This document shows positions 7,396 to 15,600 of a stretch of 64,000 nucleotides of DNA, piece by piece. Source of the DNA: Bog-756 sp963703145 (lineage in GTDB: Bacteria; Actinomycetota; Acidimicrobiia; Acidimicrobiales; RAAP-2); assembly GCA_963703145.1 (NCBI GenBank), contig OY969793.1, positions 1,612,001 to 1,676,000 on the forward strand, in the 5' to 3' direction. Both the position numbers and the translations under genes were made by a program. The notes under the pieces were generated by a model that was given only the letters and a program-made list of their open reading frames with translations, ran no database searches and was not told the origin of the DNA. Positions within the stretch are counted from its first letter, which is position 1. Each line of letters starts with the position of its first letter.

Positions 7396-9600
7396 TCACT
7401 CGAGGCCGCTGGCGGCGGCACCCAGGAACACCGGGCGCAACAGGTCGTCGCGTTCGAGCAGGTCGGCGGTGCGGCCGTCGAACCGGACCTCACCGCGTTC
7501 GATGAACACGGCCCGCTCGGCCAGGCTCATGGCCCGGTTCACGCTCTGTTCGACCAGGATGACCGTCGTCCCCCGGGCGTTGACCTCACGGACGATGTCC
7601 ATGAGCCGGTCCACCGCCTTCGGGGCGAGCCCGAGGGCCAGCTCATCGATCAACAAGAGCTCGGGGGCGGTCATCATCACCCGGGCCAGCGCCAGCATCT
7701 GCTGCTCGCCGCCCGACAGGGTCCCGGCCGGCTGGTCGAGCCGTTCGGCCAACTCGGGGAACTGCCCGACGGCCTCGTGCATGGCAGTTCGCGAGCGGAA
7801 CCCCTTCCCCCGCAGGGAGTGGGCGCCGATGCGCAGGTTGTCGCGGACGGTCAGACCGGGGAAGGTCATCTTCCCGCCGACGAGCAGCGCCACCTTCTGG
7901 TCGATGATCTGCTCGGGTTCGAGGTAGGTGCAGTTGACCCCGAAGATTCTGATCACCCCCCGGTGGGGGTGGTCCAACCCGGACACGGCGCGCAGCAGGG
8001 TGGACTTGCCGGCTCCGTTGGTACCCAACAGGGCGAGGATCTCTCCCTGGGCGACCTCGAGGTTGACATCGAAGAGGACCTGGTTAGCGCCGTAGAAGAA
8101 GTCGAGGTTGTGGATCTGGAGGGCCGGCACCGCCCCACCGGCCTGGCGGCGCTGGCCTTCGGCATGGCGTTCGAGGACGTCCTCGATGACCAGGGTGATG
8201 TCCCGTTTCACGTACTTGGAGCCGATATAGAGCATGAACCCGCCGATGGCGCACACCGGGCCGATCAGGGTCAGTGCCACCGTCGGTCCGTGGAGGTAGC
8301 CGGCGGCGTCGCTGACGGCGCCGAGGAGGATGCCTCCGGCGAAGGCCCCAAAGAGCAGCGAGTAGACCCCGAACATGGCGAAGCAGATGGTGCGCATCTC
8401 CGGCGGGGCGGTGGCCGCCAGCGTGAGGAAGATGCAGATGGCCAGCGGGGACACCGCCGCTTGGGCGAGGAACTGGAGCGCCACCACCATCCACAGGCTC
8501 GGCATGTACAACGAGGCGACGAAGAGGGCCCCGTAGGCCGTGATGCAGATGGCGGCGATGACCAGCGGCCGCTCGGGAGCCCGTCGGAAGAAGCGGTCCC
8601 CCAATACGTAGGCCACCGGGAGCCCGAGGAAGGCGGCCACCCCGATGATCGAGTACACCTCGCCCCGCTGTGCGGTGTCGAGGCCCCACCGCCGGACGAA
8701 GTACAGGTTGCCGAACAAAGGGGCGCCGGTCCCGGCAAAACCCAGGATGGCCACGGCCACCAGCTCGTAGTAGATGGAGCGGATCCGAAGCAGCCGGGTG
8801 AGGGCCGAGCCCAGCAGGACTCGGGGGGCCTCGCTCTGCTGGGATTGGATGTCCATACCTGAGGCCTTGAGGATGTGGCTCGACTCGTTGGCCCCCTTGT
8901 CCGGCTCGCGCAGGGTGAACAGGGACAGTCCAATGGGGATCCCGGCCAGGGCGATGAGCGTCCCGTAGCGCCAGTTGTGGGCGACGGTGACGACAAAGGC
9001 GAAGACCAGCACACCCACCGTCTGGGACAGCGGGTCGGAGAGGTTGTGCCAGCTGAAGACCCGGCCCCGGGCGTCGGTGGGATAGGCGTCGGCGAGGTAC
9101 GAGTTGTGGACGGTGTTGTTCACGCCGGATCCCACCGACGCCACCAGGTAGAGGAAGGCGAAGACCCATACGTTGGGAGAGAGGCCCATCAGCGGAGCGA
9201 AGACGGCGAAGACCAGGAGGGCCACCCCGGCCACCACCTTGCGACTGCCCCGGTCGGCCCACAGGGCGAGCGGCACCGCCCAGAGGAGCTGGGCCACCGA
9301 GCCCACGAAGGCCAGTGCCCCGAGGGCGGCGTCGTGGATGTGGAAGGAGTGTTCGAGGTTGGTCCCGATGAGGGCAATGCCGTTGCCGAAGGTGCCCGGC
9401 ACGATGGCCGCCGCGGTCAGCAGCACCAGGGGGGCGAAGCCGCTGAGCCGCAGGACCCCGAGGAGTGGTGGCGGCTTGCCCTCACCGGTTCCCGGCATGA
9501 CGTCGAGCGAGGCGATGGCACGGGGGTCGCGACTCTTGGCCACCACCTCCTTCAACAGTTCGTCGGGAACTGCGAAGTCGAACAGCACCTCATCGGCCAT
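7396..9600 (-). CDS. Fusion of an MFS transporter with a LivF-type ABC ATPase
   Basis: A single 734-residue frame with two unrelated transport modules. Residues about 45-480 form a major-facilitator domain. The DRGSRKVVAG loop-2/3 motif falls near its first third, the YPTDARGRVFSWHNL loop follows, and there are about twelve hydrophobic spans. Residues about 492-734 form a LivF-like ATPase with Walker A GTNGAGKST near 526-534, signature LSGGEQQ near 628-634 and Walker B LLLIDE followed by LALGLAP. There is no stop or reset of frame between them. The ATPase half would pair with LivG (4540) on the fused LivHM permease, tethering a second transporter to the complex. The MFS half may be a secondary transporter, regulator or membrane anchor. 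A TAGGGT box 9 nt before the ATG is a possible promoter. Confidence 0.9.
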   Translation of the reverse strand: MADEVLFDFAVPDELLKEVVAKSRDPRAIASLDVMPGTGEGKPPPLLGVLRLSGFAPLVLLTAAAIVPGTFGNGIALIGTNLEHSFHIHDAALGALAFVGSVAQLLWAVPLALWADRGSRKVVAGVALLVFAVFAPLMGLSPNVWVFAFLYLVASVGSGVNNTVHNSYLADAYPTDARGRVFSWHNLSDPLSQTVGVLVFAFVVTVAHNWRYGTLIALAGIPIGLSLFTLREPDKGANESSHILKASGMDIQSQQSEAPRVLLGSALTRLLRIRSIYYELVAVAILGFAGTGAPLFGNLYFVRRWGLDTAQRGEVYSIIGVAAFLGLPVAYVLGDRFFRRAPERPLVIAAICITAYGALFVASLYMPSLWMVVALQFLAQAAVSPLAICIFLTLAATAPPEMRTICFAMFGVYSLLFGAFAGGILLGAVSDAAGYLHGPTVALTLIGPVCAIGGFMLYIGSKYVKRDITLVIEDVLERHAEGQRRQAGGAVPALQIHNLDFFYGANQVLFDVNLEVAQGEILALLGTNGAGKSTLLRAVSGLDHPHRGVIRIFGVNCTYLEPEQIIDQKVALLVGGKMTFPGLTVRDNLRIGAHSLRGKGFRSRTAMHEAVGQFPELAERLDQPAGTLSGGEQQMLALARVMMTAPELLLIDELALGLAPKAVDRLMDIVREVNARGTTVILVEQSVNRAMSLAERAVFIERGEVRFDGRTADLLERDDLLRPVFLGAAASGLE

Positions 9601-9721
9601 TGGCTGGTCACCCTATCGCTCCCCCGCCGGCCAGACACGGTCGTTTTCCGGGCGGGGCACAGGCCCGACGGACCGGGCGCCGCCCACCATTGGTGCAGGC
9701 CGAACTCTCCCGTGCCGCCCC

Positions 9722-10978
9722 TCAGCGAGGCGAGGTGGCCACGGTGAGCGGGCCTTGGGGCAGGACACACAGGCGCGCCCCGGGGCCCCGCCGGGCCAGG
9801 GCGTCGGCCACGGCCTCGGTCAGGTCCGTCACCGGATGCATCAGCCCCGACCGCACCTCGGCGTCGGTCAGACCTTCGGCGTGGAGCCACACCTCGGCCC
9901 GCTCCAGCACGCGCCCGAGCACCTGGGCCTGCCAGACGTCGAGCCGCGACGACCCGTGGGGCCGGGCCAGCCCGGCCGGGGTCGAGGTGTTGGCGAGGAT
10001 CCGGGCGAACGCGCCGTCAGCAGGGACGCCGTCGGCGCAGGCCGCGGCGGCGACCACGATCCCGCCCTCGGCCACCACCCGCTCGGCGGCCGCCAGGCCT
10101 TTGACCGCCTGGTACAGGTTGCGGTCGAGTGGATAGCCACCGTTGGTGGTCACCACCACGTCGAAGGGGCCGTCGACCGCCAGGCTGACCGCCTCTTGGG
10201 CGCTGACACAGGCGGCGCGATGGGCATCGGGCAGGACCCCGGCGAAGACCCCCGTCAGCCGGCCATCGCCGTCGATGGTGACATCGACCGACAGCTGGGG
10301 TGGGCACAGCGCCACCGCGGCGCGCACGAAGGCGTGGACGGGGTTCCCCTCGGTGACCATCCAGGTGGCGCGGGGATCGGCGATGCGTGCCGGGCTGTGG
10401 GCTTCGAGGATGGTCGACGTGGCGGCGAGCCCCGGGCAGGCGCCCTTGGGCCCACCGCTCCATCCGGCGAAGAAGTGGGGCTCGACGAACCCCGTCACGA
10501 TGCGTACGTCGGCGTCGACATAGCGGTGATCGAGGAGGATCGGCGTGCCGTCCACCTCCCCCACCGCCACATGGTCGCCATCGTCGGCCACATGCTGGTG
10601 GACGCGGTAGCGGGCCACGAGGTCGGGGCCGATCAGGGCGACCATCTCCTCGTCGCTGGCCAGGCGGTGCGTGCCGGTGGCGCACAGCAGCTCGACCCGA
10701 TCGGGTCCTGCCCCGAGCGCCTCGAGCGCGGCGAGCAACGGGGGCAGCACGGTCTTGTTGGGCATGGGCCGCGTGACGTCGGGGAAGACCACCACCACCC
10801 GGTCACCGGCCCCGACCAGGTCACCCAGGGGGCGGCCCGCCAGCGGCGCGGCCAGGGCGCGGCGCACCGAGTCCGCCTCATCGGCGAGTGGCGTCGGCCG
10901 GGCCGGCTCCACCACCACGGCGTCGTCGGGCACCTCCACGTCGAGGCCGTCGTATCCGTAGGCCAGGCTCACCCGCAC
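9722..10978 (-). CDS. LarA-like nickel-pincer cofactor-dependent racemase/epimerase
   Basis: A 418-residue member of the lactate racemase superfamily, enzymes that use the nickel-pincer nucleotide to invert 2-hydroxyacid stereocentres by hydride transfer. Conserved positions match the characterised LarA pattern: Arg70 in DVTRPMP, His104 in TGTHRLASDEE, His168 and Lys178 in VEPHFFAGWSGGPKG (the Lys carries the cofactor adduct in LarA), and His215 in GNPVHAF as a likely nickel ligand. The frame starts GTG at 10978; a second GTG at 10972 would overlap the kinase stop as GTGA. Being last in an operon with a sugar kinase and aldolase, it more likely epimerises a sugar acid than lactate. Cofactor genes larB, larC and larE are not in this window. 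Confidence 0.85.
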   Translation of the reverse strand: MRVSLAYGYDGLDVEVPDDAVVVEPARPTPLADEADSVRRALAAPLAGRPLGDLVGAGDRVVVVFPDVTRPMPNKTVLPPLLAALEALGAGPDRVELLCATGTHRLASDEEMVALIGPDLVARYRVHQHVADDGDHVAVGEVDGTPILLDHRYVDADVRIVTGFVEPHFFAGWSGGPKGACPGLAATSTILEAHSPARIADPRATWMVTEGNPVHAFVRAAVALCPPQLSVDVTIDGDGRLTGVFAGVLPDAHRAACVSAQEAVSLAVDGPFDVVVTTNGGYPLDRNLYQAVKGLAAAERVVAEGGIVVAAAACADGVPADGAFARILANTSTPAGLARPHGSSRLDVWQAQVLGRVLERAEVWLHAEGLTDAEVRSGLMHPVTDLTEAVADALARRGPGARLCVLPQGPLTVATSPR

Positions 10979-12453
10979 GGCAGGCCTCCCTCACTGGGGG
11001 CCGCCAGGCCCAGGACCGAGGACGCCACCGCATCGTCCCGCGCCCGCAGTCCGGCGTAGACATTCACCATGGCCGCATCGGGGAGGAGCGACGTGGTCAC
11101 CGGGTCCAGCCGGTCCAGGTCCCACGGAGTACCCATCGCCCGGGCCGCGAGCAGGGCGGCACCGGCCGAGGCCGCCTGGCCGGATCGACGTGCCGTCACC
11201 GCCAGGCCGGTCGTCCCGCCCAGCACCTCCGCCCACACCGGATCACTGGCACCGGCGCCACCCAGGGTCAACCCGGACACCGTCGGCCCCTCCGGACGGC
11301 GGAGGGCCATGACCTCGACGCACCGCTGCAGGTCCCGCGCCACTGACTCGACGAGGGCCCGGGCCAGATCGGCCGGCTCGTGCGCTGACGTCATTCCCAT
11401 CAGCGCCGCTCGGGCGTCGACTCGCCACCAGGGTGCCCGGGCCCCCTCCAGCCACGGCGTGGCCACCACGCCGCGTGCACCGGCCGGGCTGGCCCCGGCC
11501 AGGGCCGCCACCTCTCCGGGGGTGTTGCCGGTGAGTCCGCCGAACCACGACAGGAGCGAGCCCGCCGCCGACAGGCCCCCCTCGAGCAACCAGCCGTCGG
11601 TGGCGCCGGCCGACATCACCAGCCCCGCAGGCACCTGCTCGGGTCGGGCCACCACCGGCAGCGAGGCATTGGCCGTCGTCCCCCAACTGACCATGGGCCG
11701 GATCTCCGACGCCCCCGCCCCGAGCACTTCGCAGGCGCGGTCACCGGCGCCGGTGATCACCGGCACGCCGGCACGGAGCCCCAGTGCTTCGGCGGCCGGG
11801 CCGCCCAACGTGCCGGTGACCGTGTCGGACGGGACGACCGGCGCCAGCTTGCCGGCCAGAGTCCTCGATACCTCCGAAGCGACCCGGCCCTGGTCGTCGT
11901 AGAGCCCCGAGCGCGAGGCCATGGTCGGATCGGTGGCGACGGTGCCGGTGAGCCACCACACCACCAGATCGCGTGGGGCAAGGAGCCACGCGCTGGCAGC
12001 CAGTCTCCCCGGGTCGTGGGCGTCCAACCAGGCGACGGTGGCCGCAGCCCACCGGTCCCCCAGCCGAGGTCCGCCCCCGGCCGGCGGCGAATCATGGCGA
12101 CCGGGCTCGGCCGGCCCGTGTGACCCGCTGGCCTGTCGCTCCAGTGCCGCCCGGCGGTCCGACCAAACAATGGCCGGACCGATCGGGCCACCGTCGCGGT
12201 CCACAGGCACCATCGTCTGGCGGGCCCCAGTGCACGCCACGGCATCGACGTCGGCGAGGGCAGCGGGTGCCTCCTCGGCCAGCCGGGCACAGGACTCGAC
12301 TAACGAGTACCACCAGTCGGCGGGCCGCTGCTCGGACCATCCTGGAGCCGGGTGTGCGGTGGCCAGCGGTGCCGCGGCCATCGCCACCAGGCCGTCGGGT
12401 CCCCACAACACCGCCTTGATGTTGGAGGTCCCGAAGTCGAGGGTGAGGATCAC
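10969..12453 (-). CDS. FGGY-family carbohydrate kinase
   Basis: A 494-residue sugar kinase of the xylulokinase/gluconokinase fold. The N-terminal phosphate-1 motif is LDFGTSNIKAV at residues 4-14, GARQTMVPVD follows near 85, and the catalytic-base region is TGAGDRACEVLG in the second half. C-terminal FGGY signatures are present (TLGGAGASDPVWAEVLG). It would phosphorylate a pentulose, hexulose or aldonate. The GTG start overlaps the aldolase stop as GTGA and its own stop overlaps the LarA-like gene, so it sits inside a tightly coupled operon. The substrate is inferred only from context: an aldolase and a hydroxyacid epimerase neighbour it. Confidence 0.88.
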   Translation of the reverse strand: MILTLDFGTSNIKAVLWGPDGLVAMAAAPLATAHPAPGWSEQRPADWWYSLVESCARLAEEAPAALADVDAVACTGARQTMVPVDRDGGPIGPAIVWSDRRAALERQASGSHGPAEPGRHDSPPAGGGPRLGDRWAAATVAWLDAHDPGRLAASAWLLAPRDLVVWWLTGTVATDPTMASRSGLYDDQGRVASEVSRTLAGKLAPVVPSDTVTGTLGGPAAEALGLRAGVPVITGAGDRACEVLGAGASEIRPMVSWGTTANASLPVVARPEQVPAGLVMSAGATDGWLLEGGLSAAGSLLSWFGGLTGNTPGEVAALAGASPAGARGVVATPWLEGARAPWWRVDARAALMGMTSAHEPADLARALVESVARDLQRCVEVMALRRPEGPTVSGLTLGGAGASDPVWAEVLGGTTGLAVTARRSGQAASAGAALLAARAMGTPWDLDRLDPVTTSLLPDAAMVNVYAGLRARDDAVASSVLGLAAPSEGGLPCG

Positions 12454-13235
12454 GCGCCGTGGACGATGGCGGCCAGCTGCCCCGCCATGGCCGACGGCGA
12501 GGGGTCCTGGAGGACAGCCCTCCCGATGGCCAGGCCCGCCCCGCCTCCGGCCATCACGTCTCGGGCCTCGGCGAGCGCCCGGTCACGCTCGTCCCCCCGG
12601 TGGGGGCCGCCGAGGAACAGCACGGGGACGCCGACGCTCGCCACCACGCGGGCCACCGCATCGGCACGCTCACCGCCGGGCGCCACCCCGGGGAGGGGGA
12701 CCTTGAGCAGCGGCGCACCGAGGTCGTGGGCCACCACGGCGGCCAGCACCACGTCGTCGGTGTGCGTCGACATGGCGCCGCCCCGCCACAGCACCGGCTC
12801 GATCAGGGCGTCGAGCCGGGACGATCGGGCGTCCTCCAGCACCTGTCCTAGGAGTTCGAGACCCCGGGCGCCCCCTGGATCGTCGGGGTCGATGCGGGTC
12901 ATGAGCTTGACCCCGGACCAGCCGTCCTCGGCGGCCCGGCCCACCGAGGCCACCAGCCGGTCATCGAGCTCGAAGGCCGTCCCGGCCAACCCGGTCCGGT
13001 TGAGTGAGAGGTAGGAGCGCTGCTCCGGGGCGAGGTCACCGTGAGCAGCCAGGTCGGCGAGCGGTTGGGCCGATGCCAGGATGCCATCACACTGCGGCAG
13101 CGCTTGGCGCAGCGCGCCCAGGTAGTCGGCGTAGCGCTCGATGGTCATCACCCCACGGGCGCGGTGGTCGGCCGCCAACACCAGGGCCGGGACGGCGAGC
13201 GACCGGGCCGCACCGGTGGTCGGCCCTCCGGTCAC
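12450..13235 (-). CDS. Cgl0159-type (beta/alpha)8 aldolase
   Basis: A 261-residue class I aldolase-like TIM barrel (DeoC/LacD/FbaB superfamily). It resembles the Cgl0159 family that occurs in actinobacterial inositol and sugar clusters. Features include VLAADHRARGVMTI near residue 20, the conserved Lys in WSGVKLMTRIDPDD, which could form the Schiff base, and the phosphate-binding end GGPHRGDERDRAL and GGGAGLAIGRAV. It would cleave a ketose or 2-keto-sugar-acid phosphate made by the adjacent kinase. GTG start and TGA stop both overlap neighbouring genes by 4 nt, between the beta-hydroxyacid dehydrogenase and the kinase. Confidence 0.78.
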   Translation of the reverse strand: MTGGPTTGAARSLAVPALVLAADHRARGVMTIERYADYLGALRQALPQCDGILASAQPLADLAAHGDLAPEQRSYLSLNRTGLAGTAFELDDRLVASVGRAAEDGWSGVKLMTRIDPDDPGGARGLELLGQVLEDARSSRLDALIEPVLWRGGAMSTHTDDVVLAAVVAHDLGAPLLKVPLPGVAPGGERADAVARVVASVGVPVLFLGGPHRGDERDRALAEARDVMAGGGAGLAIGRAVLQDPSPSAMAGQLAAIVHGA

Positions 13236-14116
13236 AGGCCCGAGAGGCCGAAGACCACCTTGGCCACCGATGAGAAGTCCTCACGCCCGTAACCGGCGAC
13301 CGTCGCGGCGGTCAGCGCCTGGCGGGCAGTGGCCGTCGTGGCCAAGGGCACACCGGCGCTGGCGCCATAGGCCAGAGCCAGGTCGAGGTCCTTGGCCATG
13401 AGATCGGTCATGAAGCCGGGCCTCCATCCGTTCGACGCCGGGCTGTCGGCCACCACGCCAGCCACCGGCAGCCGGGTGCGCACCGCCACGCAATCGCCGG
13501 TGGCGTGCACCAGCACCTCGTGCAGCTTGGCCAGGTCCACCCCCGACTTGAGGGCCAGGGCGGTGGCCTCTGCGGTGGCCAGCATCTGGGCGGCGTAGAT
13601 CAGGTTGTTGCACAGTTTGACCACCTGACCCATCCCGGCGCCGCCCACGTGGACGATGAGCCCGGAAAAGGGCTCGAGGGCGGGGCGTGCCCGCTCGAGG
13701 GTCGCCTCGTCGCCGCCGACCATCAAGGTGAGCGCACCCTTCTCGGCGCCGGCCGTCCCACCGGACAACGGTGCGTCGAGGAAGGCCGCGCCGACCGCGC
13801 CGACCCGCTCGTGCTGGGCCCGCTCCACCTCGGGGTCGATGGTCGAGCAGTCCACGACCACCTGGCCCGGACGAAGCACGGGCAGCATGGCGTCGACGAC
13901 CTCGGCTACCTGCGGTGAACTGGGGACGCACAGGATCACCACCTCGCTGGTCTCGGCCACCCGGGCCGGCGTGTGCCCGTCGATTGCCCCGAGGGACACC
14001 GCCCGGTCGACCGGACCCTGGCTACGCGACGCCACGGTGACCTGGTGGCCCGCCTCGACCAGGTGACGGGTCATCGGCAGTCCCATGGCCCCGAGTCCGA
14101 CGAAGCCGATCTGCAT
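13232..14116 (-). CDS. Beta-hydroxyacid dehydrogenase (tartronate semialdehyde reductase/3-hydroxyisobutyrate dehydrogenase family)
   Basis: A 294-residue NAD(P)-dependent dehydrogenase. It has an N-terminal Rossmann fold with GFVGLGAMGLPM at residues 4-15, the substrate-binding DAPLSGGTAGAEKG segment near 118-131, and the catalytic Lys in GMGQVVKLCNN near 170. Family members reduce tartronate semialdehyde or oxidise 3-hydroxyisobutyrate and related acids. Next to an aldolase and a sugar-acid-type kinase, a role in handling a C3 semialdehyde is plausible. The ATG at 14116 has a good GAGGAG ribosome site. It follows the GH4 gene by 47 nt and is probably in the same transcript. Confidence 0.87.
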   Translation of the reverse strand: MQIGFVGLGAMGLPMTRHLVEAGHQVTVASRSQGPVDRAVSLGAIDGHTPARVAETSEVVILCVPSSPQVAEVVDAMLPVLRPGQVVVDCSTIDPEVERAQHERVGAVGAAFLDAPLSGGTAGAEKGALTLMVGGDEATLERARPALEPFSGLIVHVGGAGMGQVVKLCNNLIYAAQMLATAEATALALKSGVDLAKLHEVLVHATGDCVAVRTRLPVAGVVADSPASNGWRPGFMTDLMAKDLDLALAYGASAGVPLATTATARQALTAATVAGYGREDFSSVAKVVFGLSGL

Positions 14117-14163
14117 GGAGTCTCCTCTTCGGGCGTCGGGCCGGGTCGCCCTCCGCCGTTCGG

Positions 14164-15522
14164 TCAGTTGGCGAACTGCGGGAGCCAGGCCGAGGTGGCC
14201 GAGAGCAACTCGTCGACCATGGCCTCGGTCTGATGGAAGTCGCCGCGTCCGGCCAGCGGGTCCAAGAAGAAGGCCGCCTCGGCGAGCGCCCGGTCACCGC
14301 TCAGCGCGGCGGCCACCGTCAACTCGCCCACCGCCACATGGCGGCGCACCAGTTCGGCGTAGGGCTGGGGTAGCGGGGCCACGTCGCGGCCGCGGATGCC
14401 GTCGCCGTCCACAGTGCAGATCGACTCCACCACGACGTCGGCCGGGACGTCGGGGACCTGGCCGGCGTTGGGGATGTTGGCGGGCACCTGGCGGGCCGCG
14501 CCGGTGACCAGCGAATCGATCACGGGTGCCGGCAGCTCGCCCGACGACCACGTCTGGAGTCGTTTGGTCCCGGCCAGCCAGGCGTCCACATCGGCGATGT
14601 AGCCGTCCTGGTGCTCCTGTCGGCGGTTGATGGAGGTGAGCTCGATGTTGAAGGCCGCCCCCCACTGCGAGTCCTCGGTGAGCACCCACGGGAGGAACTC
14701 GGCGATGTGGCGGTCACCCGCCGCCGGCAGGGCACCCCAGCGGTCGAGCAGCGTCAGTTTCAGAGCATGGCGCTGGACGAAGTCGAGGCGGGAGAAGTCC
14801 TCGGCCTCGGGCCGCCCGGGGTGGGGTGTCAGCGCGTCGAGGCCTCCGGCCTCGGCCACCATGTCGGCCAGGATGGCGAACCCGTCCTGGCCGTCGACGT
14901 CCAGGGCGGTCACCACCGGGAAGTGGTTGACCCCGGCCACGGTCGGGGACACCGACTCGGCGGGGCGGCCCAGGGCGATGGCCAGGTCCATCGACCAGTT
15001 GCCCACCTCATGACAGAGGCCGACGGCCTTCACCGCCGTTTGGCGACAGATGGCCCGGGTGAGACAGGTCATCGGATTGGTGATGTTGAGCAGCCAGGCA
15101 TCCGGGCAGACCTTGCCCATGTCTTCGGCCACGCCCACGAGGACCGGAATGTTCCGCAGGGACCGGTTGATGCCACCCGGCCCGACCGTGTCGCCCACGG
15201 ACTGACGGATGCCGTAGCGGGCCGGCACATCGAGGTCGATGGCCATCGAGTCGAAGGCCCCGGTGGAGATGGTCACGATGACGAAGTCGGCGCCGTCGAG
15301 GGCGCGCTGTTGGTCGGTGGTGGTGGCGAACGTGGCCTTGGAGCCGAGCTCACCGTCGACCAGGCGGGCCAGAGCCTCCATCTTCTCGAGCGGGGCGGGG
15401 TCGATGTCCTCGAGGACGAAGTGGGCTCCGTGCAGCGATGGTGTGCTCAAGAGGTCGGCCAGAAGCTCCGGCGTCCACTGGTAGCTGCCGCCGCCCACGA
15501 TGGTGATCTGCACGCCGCTCAC
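14164..15522 (-). CDS. GH4-family NAD+/Mn2+-dependent glycosidase
   Basis: A 452-residue family 4 glycoside hydrolase. These cytoplasmic enzymes cleave glycosides by transient oxidation at C3, using NAD+ and a divalent metal. The Rossmann motif ITIVGGGSYQWTPEL is at the N terminus, DTVGPGGINRSLR near residues 111-123, and the subgroup motif is Cys170-His171-Glu172-Val173 (GLCHEVGN), with the second metal ligand His200 in AGVNHF. The CHEV form is seen in non-phosphorylated-substrate branches such as AglA-type alpha-glucosidases, not the 6-phospho-glucosidases (CDMP, CNVP). The GTG start at 15522 overlaps the stop of a 12-codon leaderless upstream ORF (15519-15557), so translation probably depends on it. 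Confidence 0.87.
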   Translation of the reverse strand: MSGVQITIVGGGSYQWTPELLADLLSTPSLHGAHFVLEDIDPAPLEKMEALARLVDGELGSKATFATTTDQQRALDGADFVIVTISTGAFDSMAIDLDVPARYGIRQSVGDTVGPGGINRSLRNIPVLVGVAEDMGKVCPDAWLLNITNPMTCLTRAICRQTAVKAVGLCHEVGNWSMDLAIALGRPAESVSPTVAGVNHFPVVTALDVDGQDGFAILADMVAEAGGLDALTPHPGRPEAEDFSRLDFVQRHALKLTLLDRWGALPAAGDRHIAEFLPWVLTEDSQWGAAFNIELTSINRRQEHQDGYIADVDAWLAGTKRLQTWSSGELPAPVIDSLVTGAARQVPANIPNAGQVPDVPADVVVESICTVDGDGIRGRDVAPLPQPYAELVRRHVAVGELTVAAALSGDRALAEAAFFLDPLAGRGDFHQTEAMVDELLSATSAWLPQFAN

Positions 15523-15557
15523 GCCACCCGACGGCTCGATGAGGGGAGACCGGACAT
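15519..15557 (-). CDS. 12-codon leaderless upstream ORF coupled to the GH4 gene
   Basis: ATG at 15557 opens a frame encoding MSGLPSSSRRVA and ends in TGA at 15519-15521. That TGA overlaps the GH4 start codon (GTGA, 15519-15522). A TAGAGT -10 box ends exactly 6 nt before this ATG, so the transcript would begin at its first base. GH4 itself has no clear ribosome site, which fits translation by termination-reinitiation. The peptide ends in two Arg codons before Val-Ala-stop. A regulatory leader peptide is inference; the arrangement itself is read directly. Confidence 0.55.
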   Translation of the reverse strand: MSGLPSSSRRVA

Positions 15558-15563
15558 GGGGTC

Positions 15564-15569
15564 ACTCTA
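15564..15569 (-). promoter_or_regulatory. -10 box for the GH4 leader/operon promoter
   Basis: On the minus strand TAGAGT (15569 down to 15564) matches TANNNT and is separated by GACCCC from an ATG at 15557. The same hexamer-N6-ATG geometry recurs before several first genes here. It would drive the leader ORF, GH4 and the downstream dehydrogenase-aldolase-kinase-LarA genes. Confidence 0.5.
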
Positions 15570-15600
15570 TCCAGCGGCCCCGCGTCGCCGCGGCGGCGGC

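Noticed and set aside
9173..11059. Very long open frame on the plus strand (over 600 codons) opposite the MFS-LivF and LarA-like genes
   Set aside because: Composition is Gly/Arg/His/Gln-rich with no family motif, and it is antisense to two genes with clear domains. Such frames are a by-product of high GC.
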